From assembly GCF_001423405.1 (NCBI RefSeq), contig NZ_LMNS01000007.1:1-64000 (forward strand): a stretch of DNA of 64,000 nt. The letters run 5' to 3'. The position numbers were made by a program, and so were the translations under genes. The DNA comes from Methylobacterium sp. Leaf123 (GTDB lineage Bacteria > Pseudomonadota > Alphaproteobacteria > Rhizobiales > Beijerinckiaceae). The notes below the pieces were generated by a model. The model saw only the letters and a list, made by a program, of their open reading frames with translations, ran no database searches and was not told the DNA's origin. Positions 55,621-64,000 of the stretch are shown here, piece by piece (the stretch's first letter is position 1; every line of letters begins with the position of its first letter).

Positions 55621-57063
55621 TCAGCGCCCGTAGATGTCCTCGACGCGGATGATGTCGTCCTCGCCGGTATAGGAGCCGACCTGCACCTCGATCAGCTCCA
55701 GTGGGATCTTTCCGGGATTGGTCAGGCGGTGCATCGAGCCGATCGGCAGGTAGACCGCCTCGTTCTCGTGGACCAGCACCACGCGCTCATCGACCGTGAC
55801 CTCGGCGGTGCCCTTCACCACCACCCAGTGCTCGGCCCGATGGTAATGCTTCTGCAGCGAGAGCCGGCCGCCCGGCGTGACCATGATGCGCTTGACCTGG
55901 AAGCGCTCGCCGATGTCGATGCGCTGATACCAGCCCCAGGGCCGATACATCCGCAGATGCGCATCGGCCTCCGGATGCGCCTTCGCCCGCAACTGCCCGA
56001 CCAGTTCCTTCACCCGACCCGATTGCGCCTTGGAGGCGACCAGCACGGCGTCGGGCGTCGTCACCACCACCACGTCCTCAAGGCCGACCACCGTGGTCAG
56101 GCCCCCACTCGCGCTGTGCACGAGGCTGTTTCGCGTGCCGATCAGCTCGACTCGGCCTCGCAACGCGTTGCCCTCCGCGTCGCGTTCCAGAACACCCCAG
56201 ACCGCGTCCCAGGTGCCGACATCCGACCAAGCGAAGGAGACGGGCAGCACACCGGCCCGGCCTGTCCGCTCCATCACCGCATAATCGATCGAAATCTTCG
56301 GGACCTGCCCGAAGGCCTGCGAATTGAGGCGCACGAAGTCGAGATCGGTCGTCGCTGTCTCGAGCGCCACGCGGGCCCCCGCCAGCACATCCGGGGCGAA
56401 GGTGTCGAGTTCGGCGATCATCACATCGGCTCGGAACAGGAAGTAGCCGGAGTTCCACAGCGCGCCCTCGGCGATGAGCCGTTCGGCACCGTCGGCATCC
56501 GGCTTCTCGACGAAGCGCTCGACCGCGCAGGCACCTCGGGCGCCCCCCTCCGCCTCTGGCAGGGGCGTGCCGCGGCGGATGTAGCCGTAATCCGTGGCAG
56601 CGCGGGTCGGTTCGATGCCCAGTGTCATGGTGTAGCCGGCGCGTGCTCCCTGGGCCGCCGTTTCGACGGCCCGACGGAATGCCTCGGCGTCGTCGATGAC
56701 GTGATCGGCGGCCATGATGAGCACAATCGCCTGCGGATCGGTCCGGGCGCTGTGGAGAGCCGCGACCGCCACGGCCGCGGCCGAGTCGCGCCCCTGCGGT
56801 TCGAGGATGATGTCGGCAGACAGCCCCGCCTGCGCGAGCTGTTCGGCAACGATGAAACGGGACTCGGCCGCCGCGATCACGATGGGCCGGGCGAACAGGC
56901 CGGGCTCGGCGACGCGGCGCGCAGTCGCTTGGAAGGTGGATTGCTCCGGATCGACAAGGCGGGCGAACTGCTTGGGCATGCTCTCGCGCGATGCCGGCCA
57001 CAGCCGCGTACCCGATCCGCCGCACAGGATCACAGGGCGGATGAGAGAAGAAGACTCGCGCAC
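55621..57063 (-). CDS. Mannose-1-phosphate guanylyltransferase / mannose-6-phosphate isomerase
   Basis: A 480-residue bifunctional enzyme of the AlgA/ManC/XanB type. The N-terminal nucleotidyltransferase has VILCGGSGTRLWPASRESMP; the C-terminal cupin isomerase domain has GGRLSLQKHYHRAEHWVVVK. It makes GDP-mannose, so the polymer or another glycan probably contains mannose, fucose or rhamnose derived from it. GTG at 57063 gives a normal N-terminus; GTG at 57120 would add 19 basic residues. Confidence 0.88.
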   Translation of the reverse strand: MRESSSLIRPVILCGGSGTRLWPASRESMPKQFARLVDPEQSTFQATARRVAEPGLFARPIVIAAAESRFIVAEQLAQAGLSADIILEPQGRDSAAAVAVAALHSARTDPQAIVLIMAADHVIDDAEAFRRAVETAAQGARAGYTMTLGIEPTRAATDYGYIRRGTPLPEAEGGARGACAVERFVEKPDADGAERLIAEGALWNSGYFLFRADVMIAELDTFAPDVLAGARVALETATTDLDFVRLNSQAFGQVPKISIDYAVMERTGRAGVLPVSFAWSDVGTWDAVWGVLERDAEGNALRGRVELIGTRNSLVHSASGGLTTVVGLEDVVVVTTPDAVLVASKAQSGRVKELVGQLRAKAHPEADAHLRMYRPWGWYQRIDIGERFQVKRIMVTPGGRLSLQKHYHRAEHWVVVKGTAEVTVDERVVLVHENEAVYLPIGSMHRLTNPGKIPLELIEVQVGSYTGEDDIIRVEDIYGR

Positions 57064-57300
57064 GTGATCACGTTCCCTTCGATTGGGCCGCTTCGCCGGC
57101 CGGTCTCGCTCTGAAAACACTTACTGCAATAAATATCCACATTGGAGTAATTTCACCTCAACTGGACATGCATAATTCCAATATTGAAACCGCGCATGCC
57201 GCGCAATAAAAGATGGCAACCTTCTAGACACGACATGCGCCGCCCCGGCAGAAGCAATTCTCGACAGTCGCGCAACATTGAAGATATACCGTATAAAACG

Positions 57301-57732
57301 CTACGCCTTTCGATGAGCCGCCTCCAAGCATTCACGGACGACACCCCCCAAAATATTCAAATCGACGGGTTTTGCGAGAAACCAAGCCCCCAGAGCGATA
57401 TCCCCATGCCGGGGCTGGCTCTGCGCCGAGGTGATGAGGAGGGCGAGGTGCGGGAACTCTATGCTGGCGATCCGCGTGAGCTCGTATCCATCGACGCAGC
57501 CCGGCGTAATCACGTCCGTAATCAGCGCCTGCACATCAGGCGTCGTGCGAAGACATGTGAGAGCATCATCGCAGGTTGGGACGGAAATCACATGAAAGCC
57601 CTCGCGAGACAGCGCGGCGCAGAGTGTTGCGCGGATGGCCGTCTCATCCTCTGCAACGACGACAAGAGGACGTTCGGTGCCGCCTGATCCGCCGTGAGGG
57701 ATGGACCGAACCTGCGAAGGGATGTGGGTCAC
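57301..57732 (-). CDS. Single-domain response regulator
   Basis: A 143-residue protein made of one receiver domain. Acidic pair Glu28/Asp29 (VVAEDET), phosphoacceptor Asp73 (LITDVITPG), Ser102 (LITSAQS) and Lys121 (FLAKPVD) are all present. It has no output domain, so it would act by protein contact or as a phosphate sink. No kinase gene is nearby. GTG start; the first 20 residues are not part of the fold. Confidence 0.78.
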   Translation of the reverse strand: MTHIPSQVRSIPHGGSGGTERPLVVVAEDETAIRATLCAALSREGFHVISVPTCDDALTCLRTTPDVQALITDVITPGCVDGYELTRIASIEFPHLALLITSAQSQPRHGDIALGAWFLAKPVDLNILGGVVRECLEAAHRKA

Positions 57733-57822
57733 GCTCGAACGTCACCGCCTCGTCAAAGGGCAAGCCATGGCTGGCCGGCATGCCGTGATGTCAGCCGCCT
57801 GAAGCTAAGCATTCGTCATGCC

Positions 57823-58100
57823 ATGTATGCTCGTCGCTACGCCGCGCCCGGCGGGATTCACTTCATCGCGCCCTGCCTCGGGATGCCGCCCTCGCGGCCT
57901 CGTTCGCCGGGAGGAAGCTCGCAATGCCCGTGCTGGCCGTGGCGGGACGCCAGAGCGTCGCGGGCCGGCTCGGCAGCGCCTTGAGGGATCGAGCGGAGCA
58001 CTTGAGCGAGGTGCTTGTCGAAGAATGCGGGCATTTCGTTGCGGAAGAGGCGCCCGGTCCGTTCCATGAAGCCCTCAGCCGCTTCCTGCCCGCTGCGTAG
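57823..58100 (+). pseudogene. Alpha/beta-hydrolase C-terminal remnant
   Basis: One frame gives MYARRYAAPGG; another, from about 57870, gives ALPRDAALAASFAGRKLAMP, VLAVAGRQSVAG, VEECGHFVAEEAP and ALSRFLPAA before a TAG. Together they match the end of an epoxide-hydrolase or haloalkane-dehalogenase-like alpha/beta hydrolase, with the catalytic His in CGHFV. The nucleophile half is absent and a frameshift lies near 57860. Confidence 0.6.
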
Positions 58101-58335
58101 CTCCGGAGCCGATCCGCATCGCGGCGTGCCTAAGTGGGGCGCTTCGCACAACGAGAAGACCCCGGCGATTCGACGTCGGGGTCACGACGTCGCCCAAAGC
58201 CGTCCTGCCCCCAAACTGACTTCCCTCATTCCTCGTCACGACCTAGAATGATGTTCAACGAGCCGACAGAAGTCCAAAGGCTGCATCGATGCTGTAGGTT
58301 GCAGGTTCGGTCAGTGTGACGATGAAAGATGTCCT

Positions 58336-58941
58336 GTGTCCGCGCCAGCAAAGATGACCGGGCGAAGCAGACCCTCCAGCGAGTCCGTCTTTCCCCGGCT
58401 GATCGATGCGGGTATTGCCATCGTGCGGCAGGGTGATCCTGCGGAATTGACGATCGAGCGCGTTTGCCAAGTGGCCAACGTGTCCCGCGCAACGTTCTAT
58501 CGCAGGTGGAATACGATCACGCCGATCCTCGAGGGGATCGTGACGAAGCTTCTGATCGAGGCCAATCCGCAGATCGAATATGCCGGCGATTTGCGAACCG
58601 ATATGTTGCGGTGCGCGCATGGCATCGCCGGATTGCTGAGTGACCCGGCGATCGCCGCGCTCTTCCGCCACCTGTTTGCGGCCTCCACGACCAACGAGGA
58701 TCTCCGACACGCCGCGCAAGCGCTCGACAGGCGCCGCAACGCTCCGCTCATCGCGCTTCTGAGCGAAGCCCAACGCACCGGGCGGGTCACGTCCCGCTGC
58801 CGCCCCGATTACATCGCCTATCAGGTGTTCGGCCCGATCTGGCACCGCACGCTGCTCCTCCAATTCCCCCCGACCGACGATTTCATCGAAGCTGTGGTGG
58901 ACACGGTTCTGGCGTCGATCCTGCCCGTCGATCCCGCATAG
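58336..58941 (+). CDS. TetR-family regulator
   Basis: A 201-residue protein with an N-terminal HTH (LTIERVCQVANVSRATFYRR) and a helical C-terminal ligand domain. Start may be GTG at 58336 or ATG at 58354. It is 70 bases before a small frame and the serine hydrolase on the same strand, and could regulate them or itself. Confidence 0.78.
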   Translation: MSAPAKMTGRSRPSSESVFPRLIDAGIAIVRQGDPAELTIERVCQVANVSRATFYRRWNTITPILEGIVTKLLIEANPQIEYAGDLRTDMLRCAHGIAGLLSDPAIAALFRHLFAASTTNEDLRHAAQALDRRRNAPLIALLSEAQRTGRVTSRCRPDYIAYQVFGPIWHRTLLLQFPPTDDFIEAVVDTVLASILPVDPA

Positions 58942-59010
58942 AAACACTATTGTTTCGATCACAGATCTGCGTGATGATACCCGCGAAGAATGGTGCGGGG
59001 GACAGGGCAC

Positions 59011-59082
59011 ATGACGGCGACCGAATATGATCGTCTCAGTCTGATCGCGGGCGGGGTCGCGCTCTATCCGGCGGCGATGTGA
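59011..59082 (+). CDS. 23-residue upstream frame coupled to the serine hydrolase
   Basis: ATG at 59011 has GGGGGACAGG upstream. The frame MTATEYDRLSLIAGGVALYP ends AAM with TGA, overlapping the start of the hydrolase (GATGTGATGG). It may be a leader peptide for translational coupling or the leftover end of a lost gene. Confidence 0.3.
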   Translation: MTATEYDRLSLIAGGVALYPAAM

Positions 59083-60449
59083 TGGCACCTCTCTCTCCGT
59101 CGCACAGCCGAACGCTGGCGGTCGCCGCCCTCGTCTCCGTGACCCTGGCCGGCTGCAGCGAGCGGCCCGGCCTCCTGCAGAAGCTGTGGGTCGGAACGGC
59201 CTATTCGGCCAAGACGGTTTGCTCGGGCATGTTCGTGGCCGGACGGACCGCCGAGGCCGTCGCGGCGCAGGATCTCCATCCGATCTCGTGGCTGACACGG
59301 TTGATGCGCATCTCGGCGGATCAACGGGCCAAGACGGCGACGGTGACATTCCTCGGATTGGCCGAGCATACGGCCGCTTATCGCCCCGGCATCGGTTGCG
59401 CGCTCGTTCTGGAGACCGACCGACGCGCGGCCACGGACATTCCCGCCGTCACGGCCGTGCGGGCGGACGAATCCGCGATCGATCCGGCCGTGCAGCACGC
59501 CGTGGAGGCTGCATGGGGCAGCCGCACCGACGACACCCGCGCCATCGTCGTGATGCACCGCGGCCGCATCGTCGCGGAGCGCTATGCGCCGGAATTCTCG
59601 GCCGATACGCCCTTTCTGGGCTGGTCGATGAGCAAGAGCGTCACGGCTGCGGTCGCCGGCCTGGCACTCGCGGATGGCCGGGTCTCGCTTGACGAGCCCG
59701 TCGCGGCGCCCGAATGGCCGCAGGGCGACCCACGCCGCGGGATCACCGTCCGCCACCTGTTGCAGATGACCAGCGGCCTCTCCTTCGGCGAGACTTACAC
59801 CGCCGGAAACGACAGCACCCGGATGCTGTTCGCCGCCGACGACATGGCCGGCTTCGCAGCCGGCAAGCCGCTGGTGGCGAGCCCCGGCGAGCGCTGGTCC
59901 TATTCCTCGGGCTCGACCAACATCCTGGCGCGCTTCCTGACCGACCGCCTCGGCGGGTCGCAGGCGGCGCAGCGCTACATGCACGAACGGCTCTTTGCCC
60001 CCGCCGGGATGACCCGCGCAACCTTCGAGGAAGATACCAGCGGCACACCGGTCGGCAGCTCGTACATTTACGCGACGGCACGGGACTGGGCACAGTTCGG
60101 CCAACTCTTCCTGGCGCGCGGGCGGGTCGGATCGAGCGAGGTGCTGCCGACGGCCTGGATCGACTTCGTTTGCGCGCCTGTCGGTGCGGCCGATGCGAGC
60201 GGCAATTACGGCGGCAGCTTCTGGCTGAACGGGCGCGACAGCGACGGGGTCGGCCGTCGCTTCCCGCACCTACCCGCGGACGCCTATTTCGCCCAGGGGC
60301 ATAACGGTCAAGTGGTCGGCATCTTCCCCTCACACGAGGCCGTGATCGTGCGGCTCGGATGGACGCCTGAGGGTCTGAAGTTCGGCATCGATGCGTCGAT
60401 GGCTGCGATTCTGGCGGCCCTGCCGCAAGATGGCAGAAAGCCCGACTGA
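59082..60449 (+). CDS. Serine hydrolase of the beta-lactamase/PBP (class C) fold, lipoprotein
   Basis: A 455-residue protein with a lipobox (SVTLAGCSER) and a beta-lactamase-fold domain. Ser182 and Lys185 form S-x-x-K in GWSMSKSV, the Tyr motif is in RWSYSSGSTN, and the third motif is HNG in AQGHNGQVV. Members include esterases, D-amino peptidases and 6-aminohexanoate-dimer hydrolase; SMSKS with YSSGSTN is common in the last kind. It acts in the periplasm or outer membrane. ATG at 59082 preferred over GTG at 59079. Confidence 0.82.
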   Translation: MAPLSPSHSRTLAVAALVSVTLAGCSERPGLLQKLWVGTAYSAKTVCSGMFVAGRTAEAVAAQDLHPISWLTRLMRISADQRAKTATVTFLGLAEHTAAYRPGIGCALVLETDRRAATDIPAVTAVRADESAIDPAVQHAVEAAWGSRTDDTRAIVVMHRGRIVAERYAPEFSADTPFLGWSMSKSVTAAVAGLALADGRVSLDEPVAAPEWPQGDPRRGITVRHLLQMTSGLSFGETYTAGNDSTRMLFAADDMAGFAAGKPLVASPGERWSYSSGSTNILARFLTDRLGGSQAAQRYMHERLFAPAGMTRATFEEDTSGTPVGSSYIYATARDWAQFGQLFLARGRVGSSEVLPTAWIDFVCAPVGAADASGNYGGSFWLNGRDSDGVGRRFPHLPADAYFAQGHNGQVVGIFPSHEAVIVRLGWTPEGLKFGIDASMAAILAALPQDGRKPD

Positions 60450-60472
60450 CGGCGTCCTCCAAGCGGTGCGCC

Positions 60473-60488
60473 CCGCGTCATGACGCGG
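60473..60488. repeat. 16-bp perfect palindrome after the serine hydrolase gene
   Basis: CCGCGTCATGACGCGG lies 24 bases past the hydrolase stop, between it and the convergent RTX gene. No T run follows, so it is a weak terminator candidate at best; an operator is the other option. Confidence 0.35.
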
Positions 60489-60618
60489 AGCACCCGACCA
60501 CCGACGTTCGAAGAGAGGGCATCCAGCGTGCGTGCACGGCGGGTGCCCTCGGACGTCAGGCGGGTTCGGGACGACAATTCTCCGCCCTCACGAGGAGCCC
60601 GAACCTCGCTCGCGGCGA

Positions 60619-61350
60619 TCAGACGAAATTCCAAAGCTCGGCCTCGGTCAGGCGCGCCTGCATGCCGTCGGATACCGACGCGATCTCTTTCGGATGTTCA
60701 TCGTATCCGATGAATTCGATATGATCGATGTTCTTTGCCTCGACTCCAAGCTTGTCCAGAATCGACGCATTGCTGATTCCGAAGAAGTCATTGAACTTCG
60801 TCTTGGCCAGCAAGCCGCTTTCGACCCTGAGAAACAGGGTGTCGTATCCGTTCCCCCCGTCGAAGATGTCGAGGTCGTCGCTGACCCCGCCCATCAACGA
60901 GGGCTGCGTGAACAGGAAGATGTCGTTCCCGTCGCCGCCCTGCGCTCGGTCCGATCCGTCTCCATCGATGATGAAGTCGTTGCCCCTGCCGCCATACAGG
61001 ACGTCGTCACCGCTGCCGCCCGCGATGAGGTCGTCGCCTTCGCGGCCCAGAATGACATCGTTGCCGCTGCCGCCCGAGAGCAGGTCCGATCCCTCGCCGC
61101 CATCAACGAAGTCGTCGCCCCGTCCGGCCAGCACCACGTCATCGCCGCGCGCGACTCGGATGACGTCGTCGCCGCCACGACCGAAGACCAAGTCGTCGTC
61201 CGCGGTCAGGGTGTACACGTCGCCATCATCGCCGCCGACGGTCACGGTCGAGGTCAGCGACTCCGCTTGGAAGACCGCCATGATTTCCTGGAACGGGGCG
61301 GTCGTATGGACCTCGTCCATGAACATCACCTGATCCTTGGGATGTCCCAT
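60619..61350 (-). CDS. RTX-type C-terminal half of a GDSL esterase (split by frameshift)
   Basis: A 243-codon frame. It begins with the last catalytic block of a GDSL hydrolase (DQVMFMDEVHTTAPF, Asp-x-x-His), then calcium-binding nonapeptide repeats (GRGGDDVIRVARGDDVVLAG and further), then a C-terminal type I secretion-like region. It continues the protein encoded at 61326-62180 in another frame. Alone it lacks the catalytic Ser and has no convincing RBS. Confidence 0.75.
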   Translation of the reverse strand: MGHPKDQVMFMDEVHTTAPFQEIMAVFQAESLTSTVTVGGDDGDVYTLTADDDLVFGRGGDDVIRVARGDDVVLAGRGDDFVDGGEGSDLLSGGSGNDVILGREGDDLIAGGSGDDVLYGGRGNDFIIDGDGSDRAQGGDGNDIFLFTQPSLMGGVSDDLDIFDGGNGYDTLFLRVESGLLAKTKFNDFFGISNASILDKLGVEAKNIDHIEFIGYDEHPKEIASVSDGMQARLTEAELWNFV

Positions 61351-62180
61351 GAACCGGCATGCCGCATCGGGATGAGAGCGCTGCCGATCCCATCATAGAG
61401 CGGCTCGGTCGCAGTCTGGAAAGCATAGGTGGAGAGATCGTCCCGCACTTCGTCGAAGATGAGCCCCATATCCACGATGCGCAGATCGTGGTCATCGGGA
61501 AGGGCATCGGCGAATGAGCGGAAGCTGGTGTTGATCTTCTCGGAGAGGATATCGCCGAAGCTGGCAACGTCCGCTCCCTCCCCCTGGATGTGCGGGAAGA
61601 TCCCGCCGGGCGGCAGCAGGTTGAGAATGACCGTGCCGATGCCGTTGTCGAACAGCATCTTCACATCCTCGAACATGGCCTGCGTCAAGGTTGCGACGAA
61701 GCTGTCCATTTGCTGCATCGCTTCGTCGAGGCCGACGCGATTGTAGAGCGCAAGGATGTCGTTGAGGCCCGCGAAGATGGAAACGCCGATCTCGGAACGG
61801 TCCATCGACTCGGTCGCATCGAGCAGCCGCCCGACCTGACCTTCGAGATCCATCGTGGTCTCCAGAGCCTCACGCCGCTTGCCCCAGGACAAGTCCGTCA
61901 GGATCTCGTTGGTTTTTGAGCCGAGAAAGCGTTCGACAACCGTCTCGTTCGGAATGACCTGCGCGCCGCCGACCGCGAAGTTCAGATCTCGCCCACCTTC
62001 CACACCGAGCAAGTCCGGAACCTGATCGGCATAGACGGGACCGTTCGAGAACTGCTTGGCATAAGGGGGTGAGACGGGCAGACCGATCCCGATCGCGATC
62101 GAGGTCAACCTGTATAGTTCCCCGGAATCGGTCGTCGAATCGCCGAGATAGGCGAGTGCCTTGAATCCAAGCCTGCTCAT
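61326..62180 (-). CDS. GDSL/SGNH esterase, N-terminal half (split by frameshift)
   Basis: A 284-codon frame starting MSRLGFKALAYLGDSTTDSG, with the nucleophile Ser in GDST, the Asn block in IFAGLNDILALYN, and no signal peptide. It ends 17 codons after SALIPMRHAG in sequence unlike the family, while the adjoining frame supplies the missing Asp-x-x-His block and an RTX tail. Restoring one base near 61340 would give a protein of about 520 residues secreted by a type I system. Confidence 0.75.
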   Translation of the reverse strand: MSRLGFKALAYLGDSTTDSGELYRLTSIAIGIGLPVSPPYAKQFSNGPVYADQVPDLLGVEGGRDLNFAVGGAQVIPNETVVERFLGSKTNEILTDLSWGKRREALETTMDLEGQVGRLLDATESMDRSEIGVSIFAGLNDILALYNRVGLDEAMQQMDSFVATLTQAMFEDVKMLFDNGIGTVILNLLPPGGIFPHIQGEGADVASFGDILSEKINTSFRSFADALPDDHDLRIVDMGLIFDEVRDDLSTYAFQTATEPLYDGIGSALIPMRHAGSWDIPRIR

Positions 62181-62277
62181 GACTGTTCCCCGACGCTAGT
62201 TGCTCACCAAATGAAATCTGAATGCTTTCGTGCTTTTTCCTGATACATTCAGGAGATCGCGTTATATGGCGTGCGAA

Positions 62278-63964
62278 TTATCCATTTTCGCGCAGGGCGC
62301 GGCGTAGAACCTTGCCGACATTGGTTTTCGGCAGGCTCTCATGGATCACGATCTTGCGCGGCACCTTGTAACCGGTGAGCTGCGTGCGGGCGTGGCTGCG
62401 GATCGTCTCGGCCGTGACCGCGTCGTCGCGCAGCACCACATGCGCCGTCACCATCTCGCCCGCATCCGGACAGGGTACGCCCACCACCGCGCATTCGAGC
62501 ACCGCCGGATGGGCGGCGAGCACGTCTTCGACCTCGTTGGGGTAGACGTTGAAGCCGGAGACGAGGATCATGTCCTTCATCCGGTCGACGATGCGCACCT
62601 GCCCGTCCGCCCGCATCACCGCCACGTCGCCGGTGCGGAAGAAGCCGTCGGCGGTCATCACCTTCGCGGTCTCGTCCGGCCGGTTCCAGTAGCCGGCCAT
62701 GACCTGGGGACCGCGCACGCAGATCTCGCCCGCCTCCCCGGTCGGCACCGGCCTCCCGTCCGCGTCGCGGATCGAGACCTCGGTGGAGGGCACGGGATAG
62801 CCGATCGTGCCGGACCACGCGTCCAGACCGCAGGGGTTGACGCACACCACCGGCGAGGTCTCGGACAGGCCGTAGCCCTCGATGATCGTCGCGCCCGTAA
62901 TCGCCTTCCAGCGGTTTGCGACCGCCTTCTGCACGGCCATGCCGCCGCCGACCACGAAGTCGAGGCGCGAGAAGTCGAGCTTTGCAAAGCCCGGATGATT
63001 GTTGAGCAGGTTGAACAGCGTGTTCACCCCGGACATGTGGGTGAAGCGGTGTCGGCTCAGCGTCTTGACGAAGCCGTCCGCGTCGCGCGGGTTGGGGATC
63101 AGCAGGCAGGTGCCGCCGGTGCGGACGAACAGCAGGAAGCAGCAGGTGAGCGCGAAGATGTGGTAGAGCGGCAGCGCTGTCACCATCACGCGCACCGGCC
63201 CGTCGCTGTCGCGCATCCCGAACCACGTCTGCGACTGCGCCACGTTGGACATGATGTTGCGGTGGGTCAGCATCGCGGCCTTGGCCACGCCGGTGGTGCC
63301 GCCGGTATATTGCAGGAAGGCGAGATCCTCCGGGGCCACCGGCACGCGGGTCAGGGGCAGGCGGCGCCCCGTTCTCAGGGCGGCGGCGAAGCGCGTCACG
63401 CGCCCCGGCGGCAAACGGTAGGCCGGCACCACCTTCCGGACATGGCGCGCCACGAGATTGACGAGCGCGCCCTTCGCACCGAGCCCGTCGCCGGGCCCTG
63501 CGACGACGATGCGGTCGAGGCCGAGACCGGGCAGGGCATCGGCCACGGTCGCGGCAAAGTTCTCCAGCACGATGAGGGTGCGGGCGCCGGAATCGTTGAT
63601 CTGTGCGGCGAGTTCGCGGGGCGTGTAGAGCGGATTGATGTTGACGACGGTGGCGCCGACGGTGAGGGCGCCGAAGAGCGCGACCGGGTAGGCCGGCACG
63701 TTCGGCATCATGATCGCGACCCGGTCCCCCCTTGGCAACCCCTTGCGCCTGGAGCCAGGCGGCGAAGGCGCGGGCCAGGGCGCCGAGCCGGGCGTAACCG
63801 AGGCCGGCGCCGAAGCAGATCAGCGCGGTGCGCCCGGCGAAGCGGGCGGTGCTGGCCTCGAACATCTCGACCAGCGTTCCGACTTCCTCGACATCGATCG
63901 CGCCCGGCATGCCGGGCGGATAGGAAGCCAGCCAGGGCATGGCCGCCCTCTGTTGCTCGATCAC
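62278..63964 (-). pseudogene. fadD: Long-chain acyl-CoA ligase (AMP-binding), frameshifted in a G run
   Basis: The N-terminal 65 codons from the GTG at 63964 (AFAAWLQAQGVAKG) are in one frame. The rest (DRVAIMMPNVPAYPVALFGA, LQYTGGTTGVAKAAMLTHRN, IIEGYGLSETSP, YWNRPDETAKV, KDMILVSGFNVYPNEVED, LPKTNVGKVLRRAL) is in another. The break is at six C on the plus strand (63726-63731); five would restore AKGDRVAI. The full protein of about 561 residues would activate fatty acids with ATP and CoA. GGAGG precedes the start. Only 36 bases of upstream DNA are in the window. Confidence 0.8.
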
Positions 63965-64000
63965 GGCGTCCTCCGGACTCGTTTTTCTTCGATTTGGGGT

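Overview
The window is high-GC DNA with dense, often overlapping genes (ATGA and TGATG junctions). Its gene families (BcsS/BcsN-type cellulose operon, IalB, SapC, Exo-type polysaccharide genes, RTX-tailed GH16) point to an alphaproteobacterium of the Hyphomicrobiales. Methylobacterium/Methylorubrum is my best guess, made from protein style and not from a marker gene.

Layout. (1) 1-6264: the edge of an IS3-type element; a GlxA-like regulator broken in a G run; a divergent isonitrile-hydratase-like DJ-1/PfpI protein; a yjcH-actP symporter pair; a nitrilase; a LysR regulator. (2) 6645-30566 is mosaic accessory DNA. It starts with a tRNA-Arg-like 3' remnant, a tyrosine recombinase and an AbrB/VapC toxin-antitoxin pair. 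Next come remnants of an adhesin (MBG repeats), sapC and ialB. The whole cellulose operon (bcsS-bcsA-bcsB-bcsZ-TPR gene-bcsN) lies between the two halves of sapC. After ialB come an AraC gene between 51-bp direct repeats of the ialB 3' end, a PHB-depolymerase-like gene with an internal stop, a decayed inverted copy of the recombinase, a 5'-truncated IS3 element and a LysR fragment. (3) 30678-32245: an isochorismatase-family hydrolase translationally coupled to a GlxA-type regulator. (4) 32914-57063: a Wzx/Wzy-type exopolysaccharide locus. It holds a priming transferase, five glycosyltransferases, two chain-length proteins (one a kinase-like protein that looks inactive), an export protein, a polymerase, a pyruvyltransferase, a flippase, two methyltransferases, two GH16 depolymerases (one with RTX repeats) and ManC/AlgA. 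(5) 57301-64000: a stand-alone receiver protein, an alpha/beta-hydrolase remnant, TetR, a serine hydrolase, a GDSL esterase/RTX protein split by a frameshift, and an acyl-CoA ligase split in a G run.

How the genes fit together. The two large modules would make two extracellular polymers: cellulose, and an acidic (pyruvylated) heteropolysaccharide that the GH16 enzymes could trim. Unusual control features recur. BcsA appears to lack the c-di-GMP-binding PilZ residues, the sensor upstream of bcs has no output domain, and the Wzc-like protein lacks the Walker A lysine and any tyrosine tail. At least ten genes are broken or truncated. Several breaks are single-base indels in homopolymers, so assembly error must be excluded before reading biology into them. 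I saw no CRISPR array, rRNA, intact tRNA or riboswitch.
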